A DNA stretch of 64,000 nt from Calcarisporiella thermophila CBS 279.70 (taxonomy: Eukaryota; Calcarisporiellomycota). A program made the position numbers and the translations under genes. Below, in pieces: positions 1 to 13,247 of this stretch. The notes under the pieces were generated by a model that ran no database searches, was not told the origin of the DNA, and was given only the letters and a program-made list of their open reading frames with translations. The stretch is from the NCBI RefSeq assembly GCF_041956535.1, contig NW_027192197.1, forward strand, positions 1,178,341 through 1,242,340, written 5' to 3'. Each line of letters starts with the position of its first letter. The first letter of the stretch is position 1.

Positions 1-389
1 CAAGCGCATTGATGCCTTGGGTTTGAATTTTTTTACCACAAATAACTTCCAACTGAGGACGTTATTTACGGAGTCGGAATTTGCGAAGCTTTTTTTTATA
101 TCATTTTACACTGCTTCAACGCACCTATTCTCTCTCTCCTTTTTTATCAACCTACACATTCCGTCTTGATTCGTCGGCTGATGTGTGGGGGGATGAAAAA
201 CGAGACTCTACGGAGATTCGTTTTTGATTATTGATCGATCCTTATAGCAGACATCCCCCCCCTTCAAATTCATTCCATTTCTCGTCGTCTCCCATCATTC
301 CTTCCATACTTACTCTTTCTCACTTCTCTCCTTTTGCCCTCCTTGCTCTTCCTGTCTAGCTTCGCATTTCTCTCTACATAAGAGAGAAG
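1..389 (+). promoter_or_regulatory. Upstream region and leader of the septation-kinase gene
   Basis: No gene is seen. The last 150 bases before the ATG are strongly pyrimidine-rich (runs of CTTTCTC and CTCCTT), as is common just upstream of fungal start codons. I see no clear TATA box. The left window edge may cut off further promoter sequence. Confidence 0.4.
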
Positions 390-3300
390 ATGAGCTCCGC
401 TGCACTTACAAGTTACGATGCCCCTTCTCTTCTCTCTGGATCGGCACAAGCAGACAGCTTGATATATAAACTCAAGTTAGAACAGCATATAAATAATGAG
501 CGTGCTGCACGTGATTTCATAGAACGGACGTTGCGATGCCAGTTATCATCGCAAAGTTTACAAACGATCCTGAAGGATGGATCTATTTTATGCAGGTTGG
601 ATCTGGTGATTTTGGGGGCATGGATTATCTGAGAATCCTGACTTGCTTCTCTGTAGGTTGGTTAATGAATTGAGCCCTGGGACATTGCCTGTGAGAACAC
701 CGAAGAAAATGGCCTGGGAACAGGTATCACGAATTTATTTGTTCTGTTACATTGCAGTCGAGATTAATTCTGAATTTATTTTGCTAAACACTTTAGATGG
801 AATCGATCAGCCTTTTCCTGGATGGGGCACGTAAACTTGGTCTCAAGAATTCAGAGCTCTTCCAGACTCCCGATTTGTTCGAAGGACGTGATATGGCTCA
901 AGTGATTCTCACACTTTTGACGCTTGAACGTGTAGTCGCTTCCAGTAAACAAAAAACTTCCACGTCAAGAAGACCCAGAGCATACTCACAGTTACAAACG
1001 AAAAACGAGCAACGGAGGATTTTCCGAGAGAACTTTCCGCTTCGAAGCAGAGTTGAAATAGGTCCACTGCAGCAACCTCCGCGGTTAAATAGTAGAGTGC
1101 ATCGCCAACAAGTGTTGGAACCGTGTCAGAAACCTCCATTGCTCCCCTCAATCCCATCCTCTAGCTCTGTTACATCAATTCCGAGTATGTGTAGACAAGC
1201 AACAGATATGCTACCAAAGAGAAAAGCCCTTGTGGAACGACGCTCCGGCTTTTGGAATCGGCCAGCCCTACATAATTCGCCCAGCTTCCTACAACATGAC
1301 TCCCCACAATCTCCCCCTCGATCACCAACCTCCCTAACCTCGGTCGCTGAAAGCAAGAATCGTTCCCTTTCTCCCTCAATTCGTGAGGAAGTGGATAATG
1401 ATGAAGAGCCTACTACCCCGAAGCATCAACGGTATAGGCGTCCTAGTGTCATACCGGCTCATTCGGCGCCGCCTATTCGCCATGGTCGGCGACCCTCTGA
1501 ATTGGACAACCTCTCTCCTGTATCTCGGGGCAGTGTTGAGTCAATCCAATTCTCACCGACCAATTCTTCCACAAACACCTATAGATACCAGAGAGAAAAG
1601 CCTGAAAGAGTAAAAGGCAATACTCTGGTTCTGCTATCCGACGATAAACTAGTTGCTCAGTATCAGCTAGGAAACTGTGTAGGAAAGGGTCAATTCGGAG
1701 CTGTTTATCGTGCTTTGAATATGGGGACAGGACAGATGGTCGCGGTCAAACGGATCAAACTTGAGGAGGACCAGAAAGATAGGGTGGACTCTTTAATGAA
1801 GGAAGTCGAGCTTCTGAAAACGTTGTCGCACCCTAGCGTGGTTAAATATGAGGGCTTCATCAAAACCGAAGGTCACCTAAACATTATTCTAGAGTTCGTA
1901 GAGAGCGGGTCCCTCCTAGATGTTCTCAAGTCTTTTGGAACCTTTCCTGAAAAACTCGCTGCCTCTTACACCGCAAAAATCCTCGATGGACTCATCTATC
2001 TACACGATCGGCAGGTGGTACACTGTGACCTGAAAGCGGCCAACCTTCTCACTACCAAAAACGGGAATGTCAAGCTGACAGATTTTGGGGTGTCCTTGAA
2101 TCTGAAACTTCGGCCTGCGGATAGCGATGTAGTAGTAGGAACTCCCTACTGGATTGCTCCCGAAGTGATACAGCTGATGGGGGCAAGCACTAAATCAGAT
2201 GTTTGGAGTCTCGGCTGCACGGTGGTAGAGCTCATCACTGGGCAACCACCATATGCTGACATGATACCCCTAACGGCTCTGTTCCATATCGTAGAAGATG
2301 CGCATCCTCCAATGCCAGACGGCATTTCCAAGGAGCTGGAGGGGTTTTTGCTCCTCTGTTTCCGGAAAGATCCGGAACAACGCGCCACGGCCCGTGAACT
2401 GCTTGAACATCCATGGATACGAATGCACTGTGGGTCATTTGAAAAAGCACTAAGGCGACAAGAGAGTTTTCCGCATTTCCGAAGAAGCGCTCCTGTTTAT
2501 CCACCCCATGGGCTGATCTCTCCCACCTTGCATGCCACTGTATCAGACAAGGGTCTGCAAGGAGACGCTCCAACCCTCAACCTAGACGACCCGTGTCCTT
2601 CGACCCCTGAGCCACCTTGTACCATCGATCAGATTATGCTTCCTCCCTCTTCACCTCCTTCCATAAAGATGCGTCGCCATCTATCGGAGACCTCAAAGCT
2701 GGCACATGAATTTGTGAAGAGCTCTTTTGGCAAGGCAGTAGTGTGCAAAGTGTGTAATGAAGCGCTGAAACGAGGCGCAGTTTTTTGTCAGGCCTGCGGC
2801 CTTTACTGTCATGAAAGATGTCGATTCGAGCTTGGACGAGAGGACTGTACACCCAACCTTGAATTAAGCTTTTCGAACACACCAATCAAGCGGAGGCCCC
2901 CCCCAATCCAGACTAGCGGCTTTTTCACCCCTATCAAAGCGCTTTGTTCCCCAGTGCGCTCTCCTACCTCACGAAAGGATGTCTCCGTAAAACCCAGTGA
3001 TCCTACTAGTAAGCGCACACGAAAACTGTCAGAGGTATTCTCCTTCCATTCCCGCAACACGTCCAACGCCAGTATCACTACCAATTCCAGCACTTATACG
3101 ACAGATGGCAGCACTAAGAGCTCTCAGCACAACCGCTCTAGGCGTCGAGACCATTCTCAATCTATGCCCACTTCTCCTTCCGGGATCTTCTGGAGTCCGT
3201 TCTCTAGCGGCGGCATTGATATTGGAATTGGTGCCACCGGAAAAAAGGAGGTGAAGGAGAAAGGCCGTTTCCGTGCCAACTCCATGAGCCGAGAAGAGCT

Positions 3301-3439
3301 GGGTTCAGAGAGGAGCGGAGATCGGAGTCCTTCCTCTTCCGTGAGCGATGCGAGCACCATCACCATCCGTGACGAGATTCGGTCCAAATCCAAGTATAGG
3401 GGCCGCAGCCTACCAGGCGGTGATTGTGTATTCCAATGA
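390..3439 (+). CDS. sepH: SepH/Cdc7-type septation kinase with N-terminal calponin-homology and C-terminal C1 domains
   Basis: Three exons are modelled, 390-595, 657-723 and 797-3439, giving about 971 residues with frame kept across both introns (the second has a GCTAAAC branch site). Residues 30-140 form a calponin-homology domain (FLDGARKLG, DLFEGRDMAQV, as in transgelin/Scp1). The kinase domain lies at about 379-632: glycine loop GKGQFG, VAVKRI lysine, HCDLKAANLL catalytic loop, DFGVS and GTPYWIAPE. HCD in place of HRD and the overall match are typical of fission-yeast Cdc7 and Aspergillus SepH, which act in the septation initiation network at spindle poles. A C1 zinc finger follows at about 728-774 with the full His/Cys spacing. 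The tail is Ser/Arg-rich and likely phosphorylated. The family is known; the CH and C1 domains on this kinase are unusual to me. It converges on CHO2. Confidence 0.88.
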
Positions 3440-4017
3440 GTTTATCCCCTTCCCCCTTCTATTTCCACATCGCTACTCGAAATTATGATATTCCCCCTTT
3501 TTATTCCCTAAATTTATCTTGGCTGTTCTTTATCCATGTTGATTGTTAAGATAATCACTTTATTTTATACCCCCTCCCCCTCCTCCTTTTATTCAAGAGG
3601 CAATCTAGTATTATCTAGTGTTTTACTTTATGGATAGGACTTTTATTAAGACTCCCCTATATTATTCTTTCACTTTTCTTTCCTTTACTATATCTATTTC
3701 CTTCTACTCTCTCGTGCACTTCTTTTTTTTTTATCACGCCACCTCCCATTTCCTCTATTATAACCATTCGTTTTTTATTTTATTAAAAGTTTTATCTTTA
3801 CTGCTATCTGCTTTTTTTTTTAAAAATAAGATGGATCAACATACGCAAGAGTAACGTGGATGGCATAGATAGGAGTAATAATAGTAGTAGCAAAGGGGAA
3901 GGGGAGGGAAGTCTAGATGGAGCTTTTAAAAGGGGAGAAAAATACATTAAAAAGAAAGAGAATATTGGAAGACCTACGAATGTACAATAAGCAATAAGTT
4001 TTTTGGTTTAAATTAAA
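3440..4017. other. Convergent 3' intergenic region
   Basis: About 580 bases separate the ends of the kinase gene (+) and CHO2 (-). The stretch is T-rich on the left and A-rich on the right, as expected for two facing 3' UTRs. I see no gene in it; the T-rich open frame at 3618-3854 has no recognisable protein character. Confidence 0.6.
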
Positions 4018-7000
4018 TCACTGGCCCTCGACAACTCCTGAGGCGGTGAAAGGCGTGAGCGCCTTCCTGGCACCCATGATCCGCTCCGCAAGTTTGCGCA
4101 CATTCCGATCCACGCCAACCACTTGCCACGCAAAGTCCACTCCAAACACATTTCTAATCACATAGACTATCCTCTTAGCATACTTTTCCTTCATCCAATC
4201 ATCGTCAAACTCCTCTTCTGGGGTGGTGAGGGCAGCGTCGAGAGGTAGGCAGCGATTTACAAGAGGCAAGAGCTGATTCACCAAACTTTCGTAGGACTCT
4301 TCGTCCTGCACGGGAGGGGGAAGCGTAATTTCGAAGGCCGGAGAACACGCCATGACGGTGTGGGTTCCGGAGTGATGGTAGCGGAACTCGTAGGTGCCAA
4401 CCCGCCATGGGAGCTTTTCGCCTCGGAAAACAATGCTTCCGCTCACGGTCTCGCCTCCTTGCAGGACCTCATAGGAGACCTCGTTGGTCTCTGCTTCGCT
4501 GGCAGGGTCTTCCTCGGCCATCCCTGGCACAACCCAGCTCCACTGTCCCTTGGAGCTGACGGACGTGATGGTCGGAAGTCGGTTATCCGTTAATTTGTAA
4601 AGGCCAATCCAATCTTTTTTCGCATGGTTGGCCGGCGCTGTCCATTCAATGGTGATTTGCTCCCCGTACTCAAACCGAGTTCTCTTTGGCAGCCTAAGTG
4701 TGTATTTGGTTAAGTCATACTGGTCGATATCCTGTGCAATCACCGGGATCAGAATCCGGGTTCGGGATGCCTCGATGAGCGAACGTGTCTCCTCCACCAT
4801 TTCTTTCAGGGTAGGCTTTGCAGCCTCTACTAGTTCTCCGATGGTATCAGCCGTCTCCTCCACCACTCGCTCCACTTTATCCACCACCTCCTTCACAAGC
4901 ATCTCGGCCATCCGTGTACTCTGCAGGGCAAGTTGGATCTCTGGGATTCTTTTGGAGACGTCCGCCTGTAGGAGTTTATCAAGTGGAGGCAGCGTGGCGT
5001 TTTTGATCGTGCGGGTAAGACCAGCTTCTTTGCGAAGTTGAGCACCGTAAAGCTTTTGCATGTGAGGGCTAAAGTAACCGAAAGAACGGCGTTATGGTCT
5101 CTGAATGACTAAATAACTTAAACACATCAAAAAAAAAACAACTTACTATTCAACATAATTCAAAAACAAAAAGTTGGACACCTGTGAGAAGAGTGCAAGG
5201 CCAAAGATGACTGGGTGATTGGCGATGAGGGTCATTCCCCAGAAAGCAGCATGGCCCATGATCTTTTCGGGATTGTTTAGATATCTGAAGAGATGCGCAG
5301 AGGGAGAAAATTGGTTAAGAGTGGGGAGGAGGAAAAATAGCGAGGCATATAACGCCTGACTGACCTGTATATCCCATTATAAATCAGGTGGGGTGGATGC
5401 TCGTCGATAAAGAAGTCGCCGTAGAACCAGCCGTAATCGCCAAGAGTTTCGAAGATACTCATGCTCGTCCAAACGTGTAAAACGACCAGCAGCTATAGAT
5501 AGCAATCAATGAAGCGTGTTTCAGGAGCCAAGAAGACCATAGAGTTGATTTATTACCACTCCCATTGTATGACGAAGAAGGGTGGTCCCATAGGTCCAAT
5601 CATCCGGTAATGTGTAGAAGCTGAAGCATGCAACTATGAAGCTCACGTAGGTCATACAGTTTGACAAATTATAAATCCTAACACATCACATAGCCCGAGA
5701 GTCAGTCAGTCTCTGATCAAGCCCTCCTCCAAACAAACCACACACTTACACCTTCCAATTCTGGAACGCGTCCTGGGGAGTAAAGCCATACTTGATGTAA
5801 TGCTTGGTAAAATGCTTACTCCGACTCTGTACGAGTAGCACAGCTCCAAGGATATAGGAATGGAAAATCCGCCAAAACAGAGCCTGCCCGATCACAAATA
5901 GCCAGGCTTGGCTGCCACGCATTAAAAATAACGGTATCACGGTTGAGTAGAAGATGATCATGGCAACGAAGAGATCTGTGGAACGCCACCAGTCGAAATT
6001 TTTAAATACAATTAGATCACGTCGGAAATAGGTGTGGTAAATGTCGCGGTTCGGACTAGTGCCATGAGCATCTTCGTGCTGGTTATCCTGATAGGTAGCA
6101 TCATTAGTCTTATTTTTGCATTTGTCCTTGGAGGAAACTGGCTTGCTATTGTAAGTCTTTTCGATGTCTACAATAATTGATGGAGTGTTAGTATTTCTTG
6201 GTTGCAAATTGGTAATAGCGGTTCCTCCTCTTACGCGGATTCTCAACATAGGTCAAGAAAACAAATTGTGCCACGTGCGCAATCAGACTCACATACAGCA
6301 CCGTATAACTATGCGTGATAAGCGACACCCCATAGTATCCTGCATATCCAACAGAGTACATCGGATGCGGTGCCATTTCAAATACCCCGTCGAAGGTTAG
6401 CGATTGCTCGATAAGGAAGAAAAAGTCTCCCCAGTCTGCATATACAAGCCGAGGTAAATGGTGAGAAGAGAAAAGCGAAAACGAAAAAGAATAGCGATAC
6501 ATTACACCAAGCAAAGTCTTTGACTACACGATGAGCATCCAATTTCACCCACACGTTGAACAGCACTAGCACAAGCCCGCCAATCCAACGCAGCGCCAGA
6601 CGAAGCCAATTTTCATCCGCAGGCGAATGCAGCCATGCGATTGCGAAGCAGACGTAGGCAGTGAAGTCATTGAGGAGGATGAGGTCAACAAGCTCGCGGA
6701 AAAGAAGCCAGGTATTGAACTCGACAGGCACCTCCTAAGAGTAAGAAAGACGGGTTTGGTGTTGAATACTAGTCTTTGGCATATAGATCGGATATTCGAT
6801 GGGCACGCAAATTCAAATCATTATTACCTCAAATTTGTAATCTTTACCCATTTTGGCGATCAATTCTCTTCTAACCCACTCCTTCTCCAACAATCCCCAC
6901 CTTTTCACAACCCTCACCAACAAGTTTCTCTCACTTTGTCTCTTCAAAAGATAGCCTAGTCCTCCATTATATGCCGCGCGCCACAAAAGAAACACGGTAA

Positions 7001-7400
7001 GGAAGAAATATTGCCGCAGGGTCGAAGGAAGAATGAGGAAGAACATGATCTGGGTGACCATGACGCCGAGAATTAAGAAGTCGAAAAATGACTTCTTGGA
7101 AGAGAGGGAGAAGAGCGATCGGAGCATATCGTGGGTCTCTGGCACTCTAAACACTGTTCAGGAAAAGTGAATAAAACGTGCTCAGGAGTGAGAATGGAGG
7201 CTCTCATGCTAAACATGACACCTAGCCATCGTACCTTTGCCATCGGACGTTTTTCCAAAGGTAACATTATTTTCAGTGACCCTCTTCAGTACCTGGGCAT
7301 CTATCATATCTCTCTCGTTTTCTACCAAAATCTCGCCATTTCCGGCCTCGTTGGCTTTTAAGACCTGGTCCCCATGTCGATGACGAAGCTCGTTCGCCAT
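4018..7400 (-). CDS. CHO2: Phosphatidylethanolamine N-methyltransferase
   Basis: Nine exons on the minus strand are modelled: 7235-7400, 6828-7153, 6506-6734, 6235-6435, 5750-6167, 5557-5677, 5365-5492, 5147-5284 and 4018-5068. All junctions are GT-AG and in frame, giving about 925 residues (yeast Cho2 has 869). The protein makes the first methylation of phosphatidylethanolamine on the route to phosphatidylcholine, in the ER membrane, using S-adenosylmethionine. Signatures include [10 protein letters not shown] near the N-terminus and many hydrophobic segments. Two methyltransferase repeats carry [10 protein letters not shown] and NPEKIMGHA, and each repeat ends in a family motif, ENPHIEKTY and [10 protein letters not shown] soluble C-terminal domain contains [10 protein letters not shown]. 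The hallmark ENPHIEKTY only forms when the exon 4/5 junction is spliced as given, which supports the model. Introns are short (about 70-130 nt). Confidence 0.95.
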
Positions 7401-7932
7401 TTCTAGAGTTGACTTACTATAAATTTCGGGGTATTGTCGACTGCTTCTGTTTATAAGAGCAGTATAAAGTTTGGATACTGCTACTTTTTTATTTTTGCAA
7501 ATCTTCCACTTGTCCTCACGTGTAAGCGGTGTTCAATGAATTTTGAATGATTCCTCTCACGAATATTAGATCATAACTTAGATTATTGGAGGTAAAGAGA
7601 ATAACATAAAACAGATAAAATGAATGGAGGAAGCCGGCCGAAAGCGGGAGAAATAAAAAAAAAATAAAGGCATGTAAAATAACGAAAGAATAAACAACAA
7701 CAGATCGTAACATTACTATCGCTAAAGATATATAAAAATAACAGTACTCAAGTACTCAGTAATACTATATATAATTTTTTTATACCTCCCCACTTGTAAC
7801 CCTACATTGCGCAAATTTTTCCTTTGGCATTTTATTCTTCAAGAAAAAGAAAGAGAAAAAAAAGTAAAATACTGAGAACTCTCTATTGTCTATAGTCGTT
7901 AAAGAATCGGGGGATATCTTGAGGGGACCAGC
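7401..7932. other. CHO2 promoter and ERG9 3' region
   Basis: About 530 bases, A/T-rich, lie between the CHO2 start and the ERG9 stop on the same strand. No gene is supported. One base differs from the yeast inositol-choline element at 7671-7680 (CATGTAAAAT); I do not treat this as a site. Confidence 0.5.
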
Positions 7933-9403
7933 TCAGACCATGCCGTTCATCCAACATGCGACCCAAACTGCAACAGCAGAGACAACGATTGTGATGGCAA
8001 CTAGTGAGGGATATCCTTGTTTCTCTGGTGCAGGTTGATACTTGGGTAAATTGACATCGCACCACTTCTCAATCTATTACCAGATCAAGAGATCAATTAG
8101 TCTCAATCGCACGGCCTAGACCATCACATCCAGTAAGATTACCTGGCCACATGCAATGCTGATTTTCAAGAAATTTGGATCCCGGGTATCATTCTTTTTC
8201 GCAATCATCCTGGCATACCGCCGGAACACGTTCGCAACAGAGACGATATCGGTGCATTCGTAGATCAGCTGCACGGCTTCGCCCTTGCGAATCTTGACGT
8301 TACGCTTGAACACCTCGGGATTGCGCAATAGCAGGGCTAGGGTAGCGATAGCCATCACCTGGGGAATGGCACAAAAGTTGAAAACAGATTGATTCTTGAG
8401 CATGGAGAGATAGGTGAGGCAGTCGGGGACATGGGCTAGAGCATTGGCACACATATGGGAAAGACATGCAAGTGCCTGGAAGGAAAATTTCATTAAAAGA
8501 AGTTACGAATGGGGCTCTTTCTAGTTCTCGGTTTTTGAGTGGAATATGCGACACTTACTGCATCCGTGTTTTTTGGATCTTTGAAGGCGGCAAAATCGTC
8601 CGCATATTGTGACCAGATGTCCTTGGGCCAGAACTGGCGTTTGTCGATTAAATCCTCGAGATAGTCACGGATGATATTCGTTTTCTGGAGGAAATAACCC
8701 ATGGTGATGGCAAGCTGTGATTCCTCCAAGAGCCGTTCATCTAACAAAAGAACAAAATGATAAGTGCCCTGCATGGACATATGCCCGAAACAACGTGAAA
8801 TGCAATGTTACCTTCAAGTCCACTCTTCACGAATAATTCATTAAGCCCTAGCCCAACCAGGCCAGCAACGTAGTAGCAGTACAGGTCGAAATCCTTCACA
8901 GTTGCAACGCTTGTCTCAATCCTGTGCTCGCCATTCGCATACTTTGCCATACCCTCACCCATCTCCTTAGTAATTCTCGCAATCACGTCCTGCAGCGGTG
9001 GGCGTAGTGCTAGGAACTCGCTCACCACCACCTGAAATTCTACAAGAAGCTGTCTATCCTTTTCGTTCGGGCCGCTTTCGGTGAAGTTCCAGCCTTCCCG
9101 GCTGATGAGTTTGTGGAACTCTTGGAGAATTTCGGTTTTCCGTGAGAGCGGGAGCGTCATATCATCCTCGATGGTATCCAGCCCACGAAGCACAAGATAG
9201 AAAAGGCAAACTGGATCGCGCAAGTCCTCATCAAGCTCTTGGATGACGGCCGCAAATGAACGCGATGTTTGATTAAGGAATTCGTAGCAACGCTTCTTAT
9301 TTCCGGAAAAATTGGGTAAGGGTCTGCGAGGGGAGAGCTTGTATTGGATGAGGGCGGCGATTTCAGAGGGATATCCCGCCGATTGTATAAGAGTACCCAG
9401 CAT
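7933..9403 (-). CDS. ERG9: Squalene synthase (farnesyl-diphosphate farnesyltransferase)
   Basis: Four exons, 8812-9403, 8559-8740, 8143-8475 and 7933-8073, keep frame and give 415 residues (yeast Erg9 has 444). The enzyme condenses two farnesyl diphosphates to squalene on the ER, the first committed step of sterol synthesis. Both aspartate-rich motifs are present: LDTIEDDMT in exon 1 and NIIRDYLED in exon 2. The prenyltransferase signature [10 protein letters not shown] and the [12 protein letters not shown] segment are also there. The last exon, too short to stand alone, encodes [12 protein letters not shown] and a C-terminal membrane anchor ([17 protein letters not shown]), as in the family. 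It lies between CHO2 and UBP2 on the same strand with separate intergenic spaces, so it is probably transcribed on its own. Confidence 0.95.
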
Positions 9404-9806
9404 CGTATAGGATTATTTTATAAGAGATTAAAGATGAAGATAATAAGCGAGTATTAAGGAACAGAGCGGGAAAAAAGAAGTTTTGTTCACGAATAAACAA
9501 TAGAACGGTCAATCTGCTGTTAAATTTTTCACCAATTAGAAATCAAAGGCCTCCAAAGTCCCTTGCAGTCAATTTCGGAAGGAAAAAAAAAAAATAATAA
9601 AAAAAGCTCTCATAGAGGGGGTATAACTCGCCTTTTTCCAGCAAGAAATGTGTATAGAATATGCATTTATTAGAAAACGAAGATCGTTGCGTTGAGAGAA
9701 AAATAGAGGCTGAGCAAGGAAGAAACAGCATAAGCTCAAGTTTCTAGCCTTCGGCATACAGTGTCCACTAACTCCTTGGAATCTAACGAATATAGTTTGA
9801 TTAAGC
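9404..9806. other. ERG9 promoter and UBP2 3' region
   Basis: About 400 bases between the ERG9 start and the UBP2 stop. It contains A-rich runs and no supported gene. TCGTATA, the yeast sterol element, occurs at 9403-9409 but overlaps the ERG9 start codon, so it is probably chance. Confidence 0.45.
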
Positions 9807-12800
9807 TCAATAATTCCTATCTCTCCTCCCCAAAAATCTAAATTTCCATGATCTCTCACCCTCCTCACGCACGTAAACAATCATATATGGGTTGGCGGTG
9901 GTGCCACTATCCGTAAATACCTCCTGCTCACTCACCTAAGAAAATCGTTGCGTACAGCCATCGTCAAGAGCCATCCACACACTAATTGGGCCGTGTTCGA
10001 CTCGAAGCAAAAGAGAAAACAACATACCTCCGTTACCGAAGCATCGTCGTATTTCAACCAGCGATCCCGCTCAAAGTCATGAATGTATATCCAGTAGTGC
10101 CCAAACTCTACTCCGCCTATCAGCGAAATTCCACCGATTAGCAGCTGACTAGCCATGCCAAAATTTCCCCATATAAGTACCTTGATGCATAAATACAGCA
10201 TGTGCTCGGTATGCGTGCTCTCTCAAATCACTAAATTGTCCTTTTAATTTTGGAATAAGCTCTTCAATTCGCTTTTGCGCTTGAGTCAGCTTCTCTCGCG
10301 CCCGATTTTCCTCCTCCACTAGTCCATTTATAACCTGCTCCACTTCAAGCCTTCGCGCGGTATCTGTATAGGTGGCGAGCTCTTCACGGAGAATGGCGAT
10401 CGCTGCCGAAAGCATGTCAGGCACAGGCAGCGGATATGTCTACCATTGGACAAGAATGCAGGAGAGGAAATGGTTAATAAGCGGGAAACAGTAGATACGG
10501 GCGATGCCCTACCTTGTTTTTAGTGTACTCCCCGACTAGTTTTTGACAATGCTCCAGCTCCTGTCTCCATCCCAGGACCTCTCGATGGCGATCCGCAAGC
10601 CTGTCTCGGTTCTCTGCGAGGTATCGATCCATGTAGACGACCTTATCAAATCGGAGAAACGCGTTCGACTTGTACGCATTGGACGTGGAGCGGTCGAATT
10701 GAACTCTCTGTATAAAGCATATGGGTGAGAGTCGTCGGCCTGCAAAAACGAAGCCGGCGCGTATTTACCTGTATCTGGATCTGCAATACAGGGGGCAGCT
10801 GGCTAATATAAACCTCACGGGTTGCCTCGGTCCCCTCGACCTCCACCTTTGCCGGCCCGAAATACGCGTCCAACCCGTCATACAAATCGTACCCCTCACG
10901 CGCATCCACAAATAGATGGATGAAGGCCTCCTCTTTTGCGCGACAAACGGGCTCCCCACTCTTGGTGTCGATGTAGGACAAGAGCTGCTTGGTTTTGCCG
11001 AAGAAAAGCTCGCGTACAATATTTTGTCGTTCGCCATCGGCCCCTGCGGAGGTCGGTTTCAACGCAGCCTCTATGAGGCACATGACATTATCCATACACT
11101 CGGTGACATCCTGTTGTACACCAAAGGTCATGTCAGTGTGATGGGTTGGGATTGATGTAGACATATTTGATGCTGCTGCGGTGGTTGCGGTGTTGGTAAC
11201 CGTCGCAGCCTTATCCGACGATGATGCCGGAGCGGAATAGCCCAAGAGTGGAGCAAGATCACTCGCTTCCCAAGCCTCTCCGGTCGACATCTTATCCTTG
11301 CTAGATATTACCAAGTCTCCCGTAGCGAAATCTTTGCCGGCGGCTTTTTGTGAACCCAATATCATCTCTTGGGGTAATGGTCGCTCTGGCCCCTTCATCC
11401 CAACTCCCTCCGTTTTATCCACCTCCATGACTTGTGCAGCCTCACTCTCCACTAAGTTGACATTGTCTTCACCCTTCATCTGCGATAGCTCATCTATGCA
11501 ACCTCTACTTCCCTCCTCTCTTGAAATCGGCGGCTTTTCAAGGGCCATTCGCGCCAGCTCCAGGTTGGGGGTGACAGAGCGCTGCCTCGAATAGATCATG
11601 GTCACAAACAACTCGCTCAATAGCCCGACAAATTTTTTGGCAAGTTTCACTTCTTGCCGCGATATTTCCCTTCCATAAATCTTTTTCCCGACCAAGGACT
11701 CCTCCTCCACGTGCTCATCCATGCGCATTACCGCCTCGCGAAACCCACGTATAGTGAAATAATATTGCAATAGCGAATTTAGATAACAAGTATTGCCCAC
11801 ATTTTCGAGACCAGCGGGGAGTTCGCCGCGAGAATGGTCAATCATCTCTATATCTCTGCCCAAATCACCACCAGCTCCTGCTTCAAATTCCTGCGACAGC
11901 TCTCCAAGATCAAGGAACCGCCATATCACTTGACTACTACGCGCAGAGGCAATGATACGAAGCGCGTCCTTCAACTCTCCACCGATTTCCCAATTTGCCT
12001 AACAACAAGCAAACATCTCAGGTGAATAAGCTCGAAATCCAAACGAATATGCACGGACAAACCTTTTCCTTATAGGCCTGAACCACCTCCAAGTCCTCTG
12101 CTCCCGATTCCACCCCCAGGCGTTCATACGCTGATTTTATATCTGATCCGCTCACTATCCCCTGAGATTTTAGAATCGCCACCTCCTCTTGCAAGGTCAT
12201 TGCTTGCCGTTCGTTTGCGATCTCAGTAAGCGCATCTAGATATTCGGGTGTCTTGCCGGGGACATGCTCAACCGCTTTGTGATAAGCCCATTTTATGAGA
12301 TCGTCGGACATATCGCTCATCACTCCAAGTGAATTCAAAGCCGCTTTGAGGCCAGAAGTGGGCACCGATGAAGAGGCGATCCAATGGCGAGCATAGGCGT
12401 TGACAACATGAGCATTTAATACAGGTTCCGCCTTCTGGAAAAGCTCGCGCCCTGCGGACACATTACCCATTTGCTCGCGCGCCACATGGAGTGCCAGAGA
12501 CAGATCAAGATAACCACGCTTCATTATGGGTTCTCTATCGGGAAGCGACTTGGCGGGTGGAGAAATTGCACTCTCTCCAATTTCGTACCCAAGTGCCTCA
12601 AAGCATGCACGACTTCCCTCGTCCAGACCTACTCGCTGCTTGAATGCGTTGCCTGTAATTGGGATGGCTCGATCGTCGCCTTCAAGTGCATTTCGTACAT
12701 AGCGCGAGATTGTTTCAAGCGCTAGGTTGAGGGTTGTTTTCCTATCCACCCCACTATTTCCGCTTCCTACCCGCGTAGAGAATGAATCGACGGGTCTTGT

Positions 12801-13247
12801 CCGCTCCAGGGCCTGGAAAACAGAGAGTGGAATTTGCGGTGCATGCACATCCACCTCCACTCGAAAGTAACACTCACAACAACGCCATACAGCTTTTTCG
12901 TTCTCCTGTCCCTGCGCTTGCGCCGGGTGAAAGTGGTGAATTTCCGACTCGGAAGAGCAACGACGCGTATCCATTTGAGAGTGGGTATTCACGTGAAACC
13001 ATTGCCGACATGAACCGCAGATTACAATCAGCGTTTCACCGGAAGTTTCGCTCGCAGCGAGCAAAGTGTTTAAATATTCCGCGAGTTCCGGTGAAGGATA
13101 GAGGAATTCGTGGACATGTGGAACAGGCCCAAGCTTATGCACAGTGAGAAGGTGATTCACCCAGAAAGGTGTAGTGATTCCCTCTTCAGCATAAATGTAG
13201 CGGGTACTGCGTGGAGGAAGAATGGGAAGCTTTGGTGAGGATATCAA
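9807..13247 (-). CDS. UBP2: Ubp2-type ubiquitin carboxyl-terminal hydrolase
   Basis: Six exons (12063-13247, 10769-11998, 10513-10707, 10181-10439, 10028-10116, 9807-9935) keep frame and give about 1028 residues. This is a USP-class cysteine protease that removes ubiquitin; yeast Ubp2 counteracts Rsp5-made Lys63 chains. The Cys box GLENVGNTCYLNSLLQYYF puts the nucleophile near Cys466. GVQQDVTECMDNV, FFGKTKQ and SQLPPVLQIQIQ followed by RVQFDR across an exon junction are Ubp2 hallmarks. The His box is FGHYWIYIHD (His near 963), followed by TDSGTTANPY. A coiled-coil insert (EENRAREKLTQAQKRIEEL) lies between the boxes, and the N-terminal 390 residues hold CGSC and CCEC pairs that may bind metal. 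The end is slightly longer than the usual YVRE terminus (17 extra residues). Confidence 0.93.

Noticed and set aside
7671-7680. CATGTAAAAT upstream of CHO2, resembling the yeast inositol-choline response element
   Set aside because: It lacks the central E-box base (CATGTG) needed for Ino2/Ino4-type binding and a one-base mismatch to a 10-mer is common in AT-rich DNA.
9403-9409. TCGTATA sterol regulatory element at ERG9
   Set aside because: It overlaps the start codon itself, which is not a plausible promoter position.
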